Assembly (NCBI GenBank): GCA_030535815.1
Contig: JAUNRD010000005.1
Span: 1-21,115, forward strand
Direction of reading: 5' to 3'
DNA: 21,115 nucleotides
Source: Clostridia bacterium
GTDB taxonomy: Bacteria; Bacillota; Clostridia; CAKSNL01; HGM11501
The translations under genes were made by a program, and so were the position numbers. Positions 6,171 to 15,100 of the stretch are shown one piece after another; the first letter of the stretch is position 1; every line of letters begins with the position of its first letter. The notes beneath the pieces were generated by a model. That model ran no database searches. It saw only the letters and a list, made by a program, of their open reading frames with translations, and was not told where the DNA came from.

Positions 6171-7703
6171 ATGAAAAAAAGACAAATTGTAAATATAGTA
6201 AACTTTATAAGAGCCGTTGAGCCACGTCTTCCCATGGATCTGGAAACTCCCGTAAAGGAGCAGATTTCTCTTCTTAAAAAGCACAATTTAAAGGCAACCT
6301 TTCTGCTTCAGTATGATGCTTTAATTATGCCTTTTTATCAGAATATTTTAAGAGAGCTTGACACGAATCAATTTGAAATCGGCGTTTGGTACGAAATTGT
6401 AGAGCCTCAGGCTTTGGCGGCAGGCATTCCCTGGCGCGGTCGCTACAGCTGGGACTGGCATACGGATACAGGCTTTTCCGTTGGCTACACCAAAAAGGAG
6501 CGCGAAAAGCTGGTTGACGTTCTTTTTGAAAAATTTTACGAGGTTTTTGGCTGCTATCCCAAAACCTTCGGCTCCTGGCTTTTCGATTCCCACACAGTAG
6601 CTCATGCCAATGACAAATATGGCATTGATGCTCTTATGAACTGCAAGGAGCAGTTCGGCACCGACGGATACACCCTCTGGGGCGGATACTACGGTCAGGG
6701 CTATTATCCCAACCGCGAAAACGTGTTCCTTCCTGCGGTAAACAAGGAAAATATGCTCAATGTTCCCCTTTTCAGAATGCTTGGCTCCGATCCCGTTTAT
6801 CAATATGACTACAAGCTTTCGGAAAACGCAGAAAAATACACCCGTCAGGACGTTATTTCTTTAGAGCCCGTCTACCCCGAATGCGGCGGAAATCCCAAAT
6901 GGGTTGACTGGTATATGAAGGAGAACTTCAACGGCGATTGCCTTTCCTTCGGCTATGCCCAGGCAGGTCAGGAAAATTCCTTTGGCTGGGACAAAATGGC
7001 GGCAGGTCTTAATTATCAGTTCCCCTTATTTGAAAAATTGCAGAACGAGGGCAAAATTACCGTTGAAACCGTGGGCGAAACGGGCAGATGGTATAAAAAA
7101 ACCTTTTCCGACACTCCCGCCTCGGCAATTACGGCGCACACTGCTTTTGACGACGAGGGCAAAAATTCCCTCTGGTATTCAAGCAAATTTTTCAGAGTTA
7201 ATATTTATTCCGACGAAAAAGGCGTACGTATCCGCGATCTTCACATTTATTCTGACAGCCTTAAAGACCCCTTCCTTGATTCCGTATGCACCGAAAACTG
7301 CGCAACTTACGAGGCACTTCCCTTTATTGACGGCTGTCGCTTTACCGGGAAAGGCGTGAGAGCAGGCGGATTTATTACATTTGAAGACGGAAGCTTTCCC
7401 GAAAATAGCGAAATGAAATTTACAGATTTGAGCAACGGCTCTGCCAAAGCTGAATTTTCAGACATTACGATTACTCTCACGGAAAGCGGCATGAAAATTG
7501 AAGGCAAAATGCCCTTTACACTTAAAAATGCAATCGGCATCGAATGCCCCCATTCCTATGAAGTGAAAAGTGTAAGCGAAAAGGAACTTACACTTTCCTT
7601 TTCGGGCGTTTCATACAAGGTTAAGCTTACCTGTGGCTGTGCCGTTTCAGAGAAAGAAATCAAGTCCGACGGAAACACACTTTCTTTTGATTTCAGAAAT
7701 TAA
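6171..7703 (+). CDS. Polysaccharide-deacetylase-like protein, function unknown
   Basis: 510 residues without signal peptide, so probably cytoplasmic. The N-terminal 190 residues resemble the NodB/glycoside-hydrolase-type beta/alpha barrel: NIVNFIRAVEPR (8-19) as the first strand and NLKATFLLQYDAL (39-51), like the family KATFF strand. RYSWDWHTDTGFSVGY (91-106) and GSWLFDSHTVAHANDKYGIDA (134-154) supply H97, H141, H145 and Asp residues that could form a metal or catalytic site. A middle region of Trp/Tyr-rich sequence follows. The last 170 residues are beta-rich and may be a carbohydrate-binding or accessory sandwich. I do not recognise a characterised enzyme. AAGGAGA precedes ATG 6171. Its own strong promoter with an operator-like repeat, and galK directly downstream, point to regulated sugar use. 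Deacetylase activity is not established. Confidence 0.7.
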   Translation: MKKRQIVNIVNFIRAVEPRLPMDLETPVKEQISLLKKHNLKATFLLQYDALIMPFYQNILRELDTNQFEIGVWYEIVEPQALAAGIPWRGRYSWDWHTDTGFSVGYTKKEREKLVDVLFEKFYEVFGCYPKTFGSWLFDSHTVAHANDKYGIDALMNCKEQFGTDGYTLWGGYYGQGYYPNRENVFLPAVNKENMLNVPLFRMLGSDPVYQYDYKLSENAEKYTRQDVISLEPVYPECGGNPKWVDWYMKENFNGDCLSFGYAQAGQENSFGWDKMAAGLNYQFPLFEKLQNEGKITVETVGETGRWYKKTFSDTPASAITAHTAFDDEGKNSLWYSSKFFRVNIYSDEKGVRIRDLHIYSDSLKDPFLDSVCTENCATYEALPFIDGCRFTGKGVRAGGFITFEDGSFPENSEMKFTDLSNGSAKAEFSDITITLTESGMKIEGKMPFTLKNAIGIECPHSYEVKSVSEKELTLSFSGVSYKVKLTCGCAVSEKEIKSDGNTLSFDFRN

Positions 7704-7706
7704 TTC

Positions 7707-7735
7707 TTGTAAATCATCTTGTTTTATGATAGAAT
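7707..7735 (+). promoter_or_regulatory. Promoter of galK
   Basis: TTGTAA (7707-7712), 17-base spacer, TAGAAT (7730-7735), beginning four bases past the stop codon of the upstream gene. No terminator separates the genes, so galK may be read both from here and from the 6114 promoter. Confidence 0.55.
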
Positions 7736-7765
7736 ATATAGCAAATGATCGAAAGGATGATTTTT

Positions 7766-8944
7766 ATGGCAGATTTATGTGCACTTAAAAAAGAGTTTGA
7801 AAAAATCTACGGCGAGGGAGGCGAAATCCGTTTCTTCGCTTCTCCCGGACGAGTTAATTTAATAGGCGAACACACCGACTATAACGGAGGTTTCGTTTTC
7901 CCTGCGGCAATTTCCGCAGAAAGCACCGTTGCCGTAAGAAAGAGAGAGGACAGAATTGTCCGCTTGAAGGCAACGGATTTAGACGGAATCGTTACCCTTG
8001 ACCTTGACAAAATCGGCGACTATAAGGACATCGACTACGGCAACTATCAGGCAGGCGTACTCTGCGAGCTTATGAAGGACGGCTACATTTTAACGGGTGC
8101 CGACCTACTCTATGAGGACAGCGTTCCCCACGGAAGCGGTCTTTCCTCATCTGCCGCAATCGAGGTTGTAACAGCAAAGATTTTCTCCACCTTCTCAGGC
8201 GAGATGGGCGGAAAGGAAGCCAACAAAACCGAGCTTGCCTTAATCGGACAGCGTGCCGAGAACAAGTATGTCGGCGTAAACTGCGGTATTATGGACCAGT
8301 TTGCATCGGCCAACGGCGAAAAGAATATGGCTATGTTCTTAAAGTGCGATACATTGGAGTGTGAAATGGTTCCCGCCGAAATCGGCGACTGCAAGTTAGT
8401 TCTTTCCAACACCAACAAAAAGCACAAGCTTGGCGCATCGGCATACAACGAAAGAAGAAGCCAGTGCGAGGAAGGCTTCCGTCTTTTACACGAAGTGATG
8501 CCCGAAAAGACCTGCCTCGGTGAAATCACACCTGCGGAGTTTGAAGCACACAAGGATGTAATTAAGGACGAAATCGTTAAAAACAGAGTTACCCACGTTA
8601 TTTACGAGGATGACAGAGTGTTAAAGAGCGTTGAAGCTCTGAAAAAGGGCGACATTGCTACCTTCGGTCAGTACCTTAATCAGTCCCACGCTTCCTTAAA
8701 GGATTTATACGAGGTAACGGGCGTTGAGCTTGATACTTTGGCTGAAACCGCACAGACTGTAGAAGGTGTAATCGGAAGCAGAATGACGGGTGCAGGCTTT
8801 GGCGGATGCACAGTAAGCATTGTTAAAAATGATGCTATAGACAATTTCATCGAAACCGTTGGTAAGATTTACAAGGAAAAAATCGGCTATGAAGCATCCT
8901 TCTATATCTTCGATATCGGCGACGGCGCAAGAGAATTAAAGTAA
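7766..8944 (+). CDS. galK: Galactokinase
   Basis: 392 residues, normal GalK length. It phosphorylates alpha-D-galactose at C1 with ATP, the first committed Leloir step, in the cytoplasm. GHMP-kinase features are complete. The galactokinase signature GRVNLIGEHTDYNGG is at 28-42, and the ATP-binding loop PHGSGLSSSAA at 121-131. CGIMDQFAS at 173-181 carries the catalytic base D177, and the C-terminal GAGFGGCTVSIV motif is present. Start placed at ATG 7766 with AAAGGATGA upstream; a start seven codons earlier would swallow that site. No galE or galT is visible beside it. It is downstream of the 510-aa deacetylase-like gene on the same strand and ends at a strong terminator. Confidence 0.97.
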   Translation: MADLCALKKEFEKIYGEGGEIRFFASPGRVNLIGEHTDYNGGFVFPAAISAESTVAVRKREDRIVRLKATDLDGIVTLDLDKIGDYKDIDYGNYQAGVLCELMKDGYILTGADLLYEDSVPHGSGLSSSAAIEVVTAKIFSTFSGEMGGKEANKTELALIGQRAENKYVGVNCGIMDQFASANGEKNMAMFLKCDTLECEMVPAEIGDCKLVLSNTNKKHKLGASAYNERRSQCEEGFRLLHEVMPEKTCLGEITPAEFEAHKDVIKDEIVKNRVTHVIYEDDRVLKSVEALKKGDIATFGQYLNQSHASLKDLYEVTGVELDTLAETAQTVEGVIGSRMTGAGFGGCTVSIVKNDAIDNFIETVGKIYKEKIGYEASFYIFDIGDGARELK

Positions 8945-8947
8945 GTT

Positions 8948-8982
8948 AAAAGCTGTCAGGCAACGCCTGACAGCTTTTTTGT
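8948..8982 (+). terminator. Terminator of galK
   Basis: GCTGTCAGGC (8952-8961) pairs perfectly with GCCTGACAGC (8965-8974) around AAC, extended by an A/T stem and followed by TTTTTTGTTTTTT. A textbook Rho-independent terminator seven bases past the galK stop. Confidence 0.92.
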
Positions 8983-8987
8983 TTTTT

Positions 8988-9016
8988 CGGGAGGGGACAA
9001 AAGCCCCTCCCCTACA
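8988..9016 (-). repeat. Short TGTAGGG-edged hairpin repeat (copy 4)
   Basis: On the minus strand, TGTAGGGGAGGGGCTTTTGT then CCCCTCCCG: an eight-pair GGGAGGGG/CCCCTCCC stem. It faces copy 5 head to head, the TGTAGGG edges pointing at each other across 17 bases. These two repeats fill part of the 328-bp gene-free stretch 8945-9272. The remainder, 9060-9198, holds only a small TATGCC/GGCATA hairpin and no recognisable gene. Confidence 0.6.
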
Positions 9017-9033
9017 GAGCGGCTGTGCGAAGC

Positions 9034-9059
9034 TGTAGGGAACGGCCTTGGTCGTTCCG
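9034..9059 (+). repeat. Short TGTAGGG-edged hairpin repeat (copy 5)
   Basis: TGTAGGGAACGGCCTTGGTC then GTTCCG. GGAACGGCC pairs with GGTCGTTCC around TT, nine pairs with one G-T wobble. Same edge as the other copies but a different stem. Confidence 0.6.
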
Positions 9060-9198
9060 AAAAATATGCCATAGTTTCGGCATAAACTCTTCCCCTGCCC
9101 TATGATATCGCATAAACCACTACCATTAAAATGAGAAATGAGAAAATTCACATCACCCATTGCCTATTTCACATTCTGCAATTACGTTACCTGTACTA

Positions 9199-9231
9199 CA
9201 AAAAGCGGCCCGGATTTTCCGAACCGCTTTT
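9199..9231 (-). terminator. Terminator of the secD-secF transcript
   Basis: AAAGCGGTTCGG (minus strand, 9230-9219) pairs with CCGGGCCGCTTT (9213-9202), twelve pairs including two G-T, loop of five, then a T run. Lies about 42 bp past the secF stop. Confidence 0.85.
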
Positions 9232-9272
9232 ACTTACTGTTTATTTGCTCTATGGCTTATTTACCGTCCGCC

Positions 9273-10208
9273 TTATTTCTTCTTTATGAAGGCGCTCTTC
9301 ATCTTAACCCAGATGGGTGCGCAAAGGAAGATTGAAGAGTAGGTACCTGCAACGATACCGATGATTATGGGAAGTGCAAACTCTCTGATGGAGTTTACGC
9401 CCATGATATAAAGCATTCCGATTGTAATAAGTGTTGTGATAGAGCTGTTGATTGTTCTGGCTAAAGACTGACTTACACTTCTGTCAGCAATCTCCTTATA
9501 GGAAAGCTTTCTTTCCTTCTTAACGTTTTCACGAACACGGTCAAAAATAACGATGGTGTTGTTGATGGAGTAACCTACAATTGTAAGAACCGCCGCAACG
9601 AAGGAATTGTTTATGGGCAGACGGAATAATGCATAGGCGCCGATCATAATAATAATGTTATGAACAAGACCGATAACAGCTGCAGCACCCGATAAAAATT
9701 CAAATCTTATTGTAATGTAGAGTAACATAAGCACAACAGCAAGTAATGTTGCAGAAAGAGAATCTGTTAAGATTTTCTTACTGGTTGATGCGCTGATTGT
9801 GGTTACGTTTCTCTCATCTTCGGGGATAGAAACGTTGTACTTTGCTTCAATTGCTGAGAATACCTTTTCAACATCGCTTTCGCCTTCTGTTGCCTCAGCT
9901 TCGCCTTCTTCATTAAGATAGCCGCCAAGCTCAACAGTCTTTATAACAATTGCATCGGTTCCCATGGACTGTGCCTGAACCTCTGCTCCGCCTAATGCTT
10001 CTTTTACAACATCTTCAATTTCAGCTGTTGTAGCAACAATTTCATAGCTGTCTGTTTTCATGGAAAGCTGAATGTTTGTACCTCCGGTAAAGTCGATACC
10101 GTAGTTAAGACCGCCGTTTACTATAAGTCCTACCACTCCGGCAAGAATGAGGACCAGAGAAACGATGGCAAATATTTTACTGTTTTTTGTAAAATTATAC
10201 TGTTTCAT
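9273..10208 (-). CDS. secF: Protein translocase subunit SecF
   Basis: 311 residues, six membrane spans expected with a large extracytoplasmic loop after the first. With SecD it uses the proton gradient to help pull exported proteins through SecYEG. The conserved DFTGG is in YGIDFTGGTNIQL near residues 36-48. The SecF/SecD membrane signature is VLTIVGYSINNTIVIFDRVREN, and the preceding RLPINNSFVAA is also typical. The periplasmic loop contains an acidic low-complexity stretch (EEGEAEATEGESDVE). Start taken as ATG 10208 with AGGAGG eight bases upstream; a TTG one codon earlier is possible but poorer. It overlaps the secD end by 14 bases, so translation is coupled. Confidence 0.97.
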   Translation of the reverse strand: MKQYNFTKNSKIFAIVSLVLILAGVVGLIVNGGLNYGIDFTGGTNIQLSMKTDSYEIVATTAEIEDVVKEALGGAEVQAQSMGTDAIVIKTVELGGYLNEEGEAEATEGESDVEKVFSAIEAKYNVSIPEDERNVTTISASTSKKILTDSLSATLLAVVLMLLYITIRFEFLSGAAAVIGLVHNIIIMIGAYALFRLPINNSFVAAVLTIVGYSINNTIVIFDRVRENVKKERKLSYKEIADRSVSQSLARTINSSITTLITIGMLYIMGVNSIREFALPIIIGIVAGTYSSIFLCAPIWVKMKSAFIKKK

Positions 10209-11499
10209 CAATAGCTCCTCCTTTCACACCGAACCAGCCGGAACTCTTTATTCCGAAGCCCTTAACTATAAGCTTTAAGATAACCTTAGTAAGAACAATT
10301 GCGGTAAAGAAACTTACCACAGTACCAACGCCTAATGTAACAGCGAAGCCCTTGATTGAACCTGTGCCGAAGAAATAAAGTACAACTGCGCAAATCAAGG
10401 TTGTTATGTTGGCGTCGAAAATTGCAACCATCGCACGGTTGAACGCCGCATCCAATGATGCACCGATGGATTTTCCTGTACGAAGCTCTTCTTTAATTCT
10501 TTCAAATATGATACAGTCAGCGTCAACCGCCATACCAATTGAAAGAACTAAACCTGCGATACCGGAAAGTGTAAGTGTTGCACCGATTCTTATAAGAATG
10601 ATTACAACAAGTGCTGTGTATGCACAAAGGCTGATTGCAGCGGTGAAACCGGAAAGTCTGTATAATACAATCATGAATAAAATTACAAGTAAAATACCGA
10701 TACCTGCTGCAACAAGGCTCTTGGAAAGAGCTTCCTCACCAAGGGTGGGACCAACGCTCTGGAGCTGAGAAACGGTAAGATTAAAGGGAAGCTGACCGCT
10801 TCTTATCTGTGCTGCAAGAGTTTCTGCGCTTTCTCTTGAGAAATCACCTGTGATTACGCAGGATTCAGAATCGATTACTTCAGAAACCATAGGCTGGCTG
10901 AAGGGTGTTTCGTCAAGATAAATTGCGATGTAGTTGTTTCCATCCTGAGTGTAGTCAAGAACAGTTTCTGTTGCTGTCTTGAATGCTTCTCTACCTGCTG
11001 AAGTAAGGGTAAGTGCAACATAATACTGAGCAGCGCCAATCTCAGAGGTCTGTCCGTACTGCATCTGTGCATCTGCAACGAATTCTTCAGAACCTTCCAT
11101 AAGTACGTTACCCTCATAGTCTCTGAAGGTAAGCTTTGCTGTGGAACCGAGAATTGAAACAGCCTCAGAGGGGTCATCCACGTTGGGGATTTCAATTCTT
11201 ATGGTGTTGTCAGCCTGAATGGCTACCGTTGCGTCATAAAAGCTCTGGGAATCCAGACGGTTTCTCATAATGGAATTAACCGTTGCCATCTGATCTGCAG
11301 AGGGTGTTTCCTCCGTATCCGGCTTAAATTCAATAAGCGAACCTCCCACCAGGTCAAGGCCCTGCTTAATTCCGTACTCTTCATCAAGAGCATCCGGGAA
11401 TCTGTAATCGCCGATTGTTACATCAAAAAGGCATACATAGCACATCATGAATATAACTGCTGCGATTAACAGAAGTGCAATAATGTTTTTTGCTCTCAT
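10195..11499 (-). CDS. secD: Protein translocase subunit SecD
   Basis: 434 residues, the short clostridial form. One N-terminal span (residues about 5-25) leads to the conserved GIKQGLDLVGGSLIEF motif. An extracytoplasmic P1-type domain follows, then five C-terminal spans with SIGMAVDADCIIFERIKEEL, the SecD signature, and TLGVGTVVSFFTAIVLTK. Partner of SecF in the membrane complex that assists late export. AAGGAGG precedes ATG 11499. It has its own promoter (11534-11562), and a terminator separates it from the TIGR04086 gene upstream, so secD-secF is a two-gene unit here. Confidence 0.97.
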   Translation of the reverse strand: MRAKNIIALLLIAAVIFMMCYVCLFDVTIGDYRFPDALDEEYGIKQGLDLVGGSLIEFKPDTEETPSADQMATVNSIMRNRLDSQSFYDATVAIQADNTIRIEIPNVDDPSEAVSILGSTAKLTFRDYEGNVLMEGSEEFVADAQMQYGQTSEIGAAQYYVALTLTSAGREAFKTATETVLDYTQDGNNYIAIYLDETPFSQPMVSEVIDSESCVITGDFSRESAETLAAQIRSGQLPFNLTVSQLQSVGPTLGEEALSKSLVAAGIGILLVILFMIVLYRLSGFTAAISLCAYTALVVIILIRIGATLTLSGIAGLVLSIGMAVDADCIIFERIKEELRTGKSIGASLDAAFNRAMVAIFDANITTLICAVVLYFFGTGSIKGFAVTLGVGTVVSFFTAIVLTKVILKLIVKGFGIKSSGWFGVKGGAIDETV

Positions 11500-11533
11500 G
11501 CTTTATCCTCCTTAAAAAATGTATAGCACATCT

Positions 11534-11562
11534 ATTATATAACTTTTAGGGCGTTTAGTCAA
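11534..11562 (-). promoter_or_regulatory. Promoter of secD-secF
   Basis: Minus-strand TTGACT (11557-11562) and TATAAT (11534-11539) with a 17-base spacer. Start expected near 11527; leader about 28 bases with AAGGAGG. Confidence 0.88.
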
Positions 11563-11587
11563 CTAAAATTTGTTAAAAGGAGAAAAT

Positions 11588-11623
11588 AAAAGACGCGGAT
11601 ATTTTAAAAACTCCGCATCTTTT
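11588..11623 (-). terminator. Terminator of the TIGR04086-type gene
   Basis: AAAAGATGCGGA (11623-11612, minus strand) pairs with TCCGCGTCTTTT (11599-11588), twelve pairs with one G-T, followed by ATTTT. It lies 16 bp past the stop at 11640 and before the secD promoter. Confidence 0.82.
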
Positions 11624-11639
11624 TAAGTCTTTTGCCCTA

Positions 11640-12038
11640 TTATTTTCTGCCTTTTATATTAACTCCCACGATTCCTCCCAGTGCCCCGATAAACACAGAA
11701 AGCGCCGGAATTCCGAAAATCCCCTTTGAAAAATTGAAAAGCCCGAAAGCTAAAAAGCCAGTTATATAAAGACAAAGGGAATATGCCGCGCCGATAAGCG
11801 CACCTGTCAGAAGACCTCTGCTTTTCATTTTTACACCGGAGACCACGGCAGATACAAACACAGAAAGAAGAGCCAGTGCAGTAACAAGGCTTCTTGCCGT
11901 TTCATCTGTAAGCTCAGATGAAAGATAAATCACCGATATGATAAGCATGGAAAGCCCGGTGATGACAAGTGCCGATAAAAGCCCGCTTAAAACAGACAAA
12001 AGCAATCCGTAATTTTTCTTTTTTTCTTTTTCATCCAT
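11640..12038 (-). CDS. TIGR04086-type four-span membrane protein
   Basis: 132 residues: a lysine-rich cytoplasmic start (MDEKEKKKNYG) followed by four hydrophobic spans with Gly/Ala-rich packing (LLSVLSGLLSALVITGLSML; about 45-65; ALIGAAYSLCLYITGFLAFGL; PALSVFIGALGGIVGVNI) and a basic end KGRK. Composition, length and location match the TIGR04086 family of Clostridia, found beside yajC/secDF and of unknown function, perhaps a translocon accessory. The family assignment is from memory of pattern and context, not a search. The ATG at 12038 is preceded by GGGGAGG nine bases upstream, and that ribosome site lies in the 3' arm of a strong hairpin. It is bounded by its own terminator. The TIR gene is divergent from it and separates it from yajC. 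Confidence 0.75.
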   Translation of the reverse strand: MDEKEKKKNYGLLLSVLSGLLSALVITGLSMLIISVIYLSSELTDETARSLVTALALLSVFVSAVVSGVKMKSRGLLTGALIGAAYSLCLYITGFLAFGLFNFSKGIFGIPALSVFIGALGGIVGVNIKGRK

Positions 12039-12082
12039 AAAAAAACGCCTCCCCTATAAATCTATTCGGGGAAAGGCGTTTT
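12039..12082 (-). promoter_or_regulatory. Terminator-like hairpin that contains the ribosome site of the TIGR04086-type gene
   Basis: On the minus strand, AAAACGCC (12082-12075) pairs with GGCGTTTT (12049-12042), and TCCCC pairs with GGGGA inside it, with a TT bulge and 13-base loop. Seven Ts follow directly and end at the ATG. GGGGAGG, the only plausible Shine-Dalgarno, is in the 3' arm. It could stop leftward transcription, block translation, or both. Confidence 0.65.
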
Positions 12083-12106
12083 AATTACCGTTATTTTATT
12101 TAAGTG

Positions 12107-12135
12107 TAGACTTTCTTACATTCAGGGTGTATAAT
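12107..12135 (+). promoter_or_regulatory. Promoter of the TIR-propeller gene
   Basis: TAGACT (12107-12112), 17-base spacer, TATAAT (12130-12135). Leader of about 25 bases with GAGGGAGG (12153-12160), seven bases before ATG 12168. Confidence 0.7.
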
Positions 12136-12167
12136 TAAGTATATTATATATAGAGGGAGGCTTAAAA

Positions 12168-15100
12168 ATGAGTGAAAAAACATACAAATACGATGCCTTT
12201 ATAAGCTATCGCCATTTGGAAAACGACAGCTTTGCCGCACGGAATCTGCAAAAATTACTGGAGGGCTATAAGGCTCCCCGTGGTGCCGTCTGCCGATATA
12301 CAACACACATTGATCGCCTGTTTCTTGATGAAACTGAGCTTTCCGCAAACGGAGACCTTAACAACGAAATAAAAGGGGCTTTGGAACAATCCCGCTTCCT
12401 TATTGTGGTTTGCTCGGAAGAAACCAAAAAATCCAAATGGTGTATGCAGGAGATAGACTACTTTAAGTCCCTTCACAACAACCATTTAGACAATATCCTC
12501 ACCATCCTTGTGAGCGGCGACCCCAACGAGGCTTTCCCCGACTCTCTCCGTATCGAAACAAAAGAATCTGTGGACAAATCGGGAAATATTGTTTCAAGCG
12601 AGTATGAGGTGGAGCCGCTTGCCGCAAACATAAGTTCAGAAAGCAAACAGGCAATGCTTAAAAAGCTGAAAAAGGAATATTTAAGGCTTGCTGCCGCCAT
12701 TCTCGGTTGTGAGTTTGATTCACTTTACGACAGACATAAGCGAAGAATTCGTCGCAATGCAGCTCTTATCGGAGCGGCATCGGTCTTAGCACTTTCCTCT
12801 GTGGGCATTATATTAAATCATCAGTTTGCAAAAATAGAAGAAAGCAAGGCTGAAAAGCTGTATGATACAGCCGTCGCTCTGATTCAGGATGCCGATAACG
12901 GTGAATATCAGAAGGCACTTTACAACCTTGCCGAATCGGCAAAATGTCGCTACCCCAAAGAGAAATATCAGGACGATACTATTTATATGGCGCTCAAAAA
13001 CTCCATTTATCCCGTGGAAGCCGAGGCCCTCGAAGGGAAGATACTCGACGGCACGGCTATTGTCTCCTCGGCTACGGCAAACGGATACGACGAGGTTATT
13101 GTGTCCGAATATGCAAAGCAGGCTATCGCAGTTAACGCCGAAAGCGGAAGGTTTCTTTTACCCGGCGATAAGGATTCCTTCTCTGTTGATAACGGAGATT
13201 TGATAGAAAATGTATCCTTTATTGCCTCGTGCAGCAAAGGCAGGTATTGGGTTTTTGCGCCGAAAGCGACACAAAACCACACCCTTATCATCTACGACTC
13301 CGGGCAGGAAGCCGTTTATTCTCTTGATCTCTCGGCAGAAGACAACCATCTTTCCGAAATTGAACAATACAACCAATCCTATATGTCGGTGGATATATGT
13401 GAAAACTATGCATCTGTCACGTCAAAGGGATATCTTTATCTGTACACTCTCGGTGAGAACAGCTATGTGCATTCAGACACCATATCCTACAAAGACCTGT
13501 TGACACATAAAGAAACAGCATACACAAACCCGGACTATGTTGTTTTATCCCCCGGCACGGACTATGCCGCCATAGACACCACAATGGAAACCATTATCTT
13601 ATATCTCCCCGACCACTCCCTTGCTGCCCGCATTCCGAATAACGGCAGTTTGGTTTCTGACTTTTTCTTTACGGATTCAGGCTCAAAGTTCCTTATTACA
13701 TACGGCTCTCCCATGAATGTAACCGAAGGCAGAGCGGAGCTTTACAGCCTCCACTACAACAACGGAAAATATGAGCTTATACATCAACGTCTTGTTTCAA
13801 AGCCTTTGGCAGAGGCGGTTTTTTCAGAGGACGACGAGGTATTTATTGCAAGGGACTTTTCCAACGGCATATATATTACCACAACTGATCAACGCGGAAA
13901 ATTGCTCGACTATCCTCCGATGTATATGACAAATAAAATAAAAGCCGTTACCGGAGGAAGGGATTTCGCTTTTGCCGTATCTGCCAACGAGGGTAGCGTA
14001 CATTTTATTGATGTTGTTTCTCAAAAAGAAAAGTATTATCCCGTAGGCGGCATTGACACGGCATACCGAATCGTGGAAATACACCCAACAGAAGATAAAA
14101 ACCTTGCTTTGCTGAGTAAAAAGTGCTTAAAAATCACGGACTTGGAAGGGAATGTTAAAGAATCCCACTATTTTGATTCTGAAGAATATTATAATTATGT
14201 TTATGCCAACCGCTATGAATTTCAGGAGAATTTCACATTGCTTGATACGCCGTGGGGGGCATGGGACAGCCACGATTTTCCCGGCACGGAAGAGCTTAAA
14301 AAAACCGTTAACGAGCAGCTCGCAAAATATCTGGCCGATAATAAAATCCCATTAAATTCCGACTCTTCATTCTTAGGCATTTGTGCAAAAGAATCCCGCG
14401 ACGAACAGAATATATATGTAATGTCCAGCCTCTATCCCAGCCTTTGCGAATTCAAGAAATCAAGCGACACTTCGGCAGAGTTCACATATGGCGTGACTTT
14501 TACAACAGAAATGCCTGTAGATTTATTTATCCCGCAAAACGGCAAACAGATTGCTGTTTCTACCATATCCGGCAATATTCTGATTTACAATCTTCCCCTT
14601 TCCTCCGATATCCCCAAAACCATCACCCCGGAAGTTTTCGGTGAGATCCGTGAGATCCGTATAGACGAATCGGGTAAATTTATGGCAATAAGCACTAAGT
14701 TGGAAGACAGCTATACAATGGAGCTTTGGGATATCGAAAACTCCATTCTGCTTGATGTTAAAAACGACGGAAAATCTCTTATATCAGGGCTGTGCTTCTA
14801 TGATAATAAGCTTTACTACGGTGTCGGAGAATATCTATGTTCAATAAGCCTTTCTTCAGGCGATTATTCCAAAAAAGACTATGAAGCACTTGTGCAGCTT
14901 TCCGGCGTTGTCAAAGACGAAAGCGGAGAAACGGCTTATCGTGTGCCAAAGAAAGACTATGTCATTGACAAGCTTTCTTCCCTGAATATTACCGCAACCT
15001 CAGATTTAAGCCTTGCAAAAGCCTTCGTTCTTCCGTTTGATGAAAAGTTTAGCGAGGTTTTTCAAAAAACAACCGGGAAAACAAATGAAGAAATCTATCA

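Noticed and set aside
6348..6803. 151-codon minus-strand frame in the deacetylase-like gene
   Set aside because: Mirror frame of a well-supported gene with its own strong promoter and ribosome site.
9108..9116. Second operator half site TCGCATAAA
   Set aside because: A lone 9-mer without its inverted partner and not near a promoter; likely chance.
8945..9272. Possible small RNA or gene in the 328-bp stretch after galK
   Set aside because: Contains the galK and secF terminators and two hairpin repeats; no promoter-like pair or credible coding frame seen in the remainder.
10406..10768. 120-codon plus-strand frame inside secD
   Set aside because: Antisense to the conserved SecD membrane region; no ribosome site or promoter.
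14641..14662. Tandem GTGAGATCC duplication in the TIR gene
   Set aside because: In frame, only two units, encodes EIREIR; looks like an ordinary small slip rather than a functional repeat.
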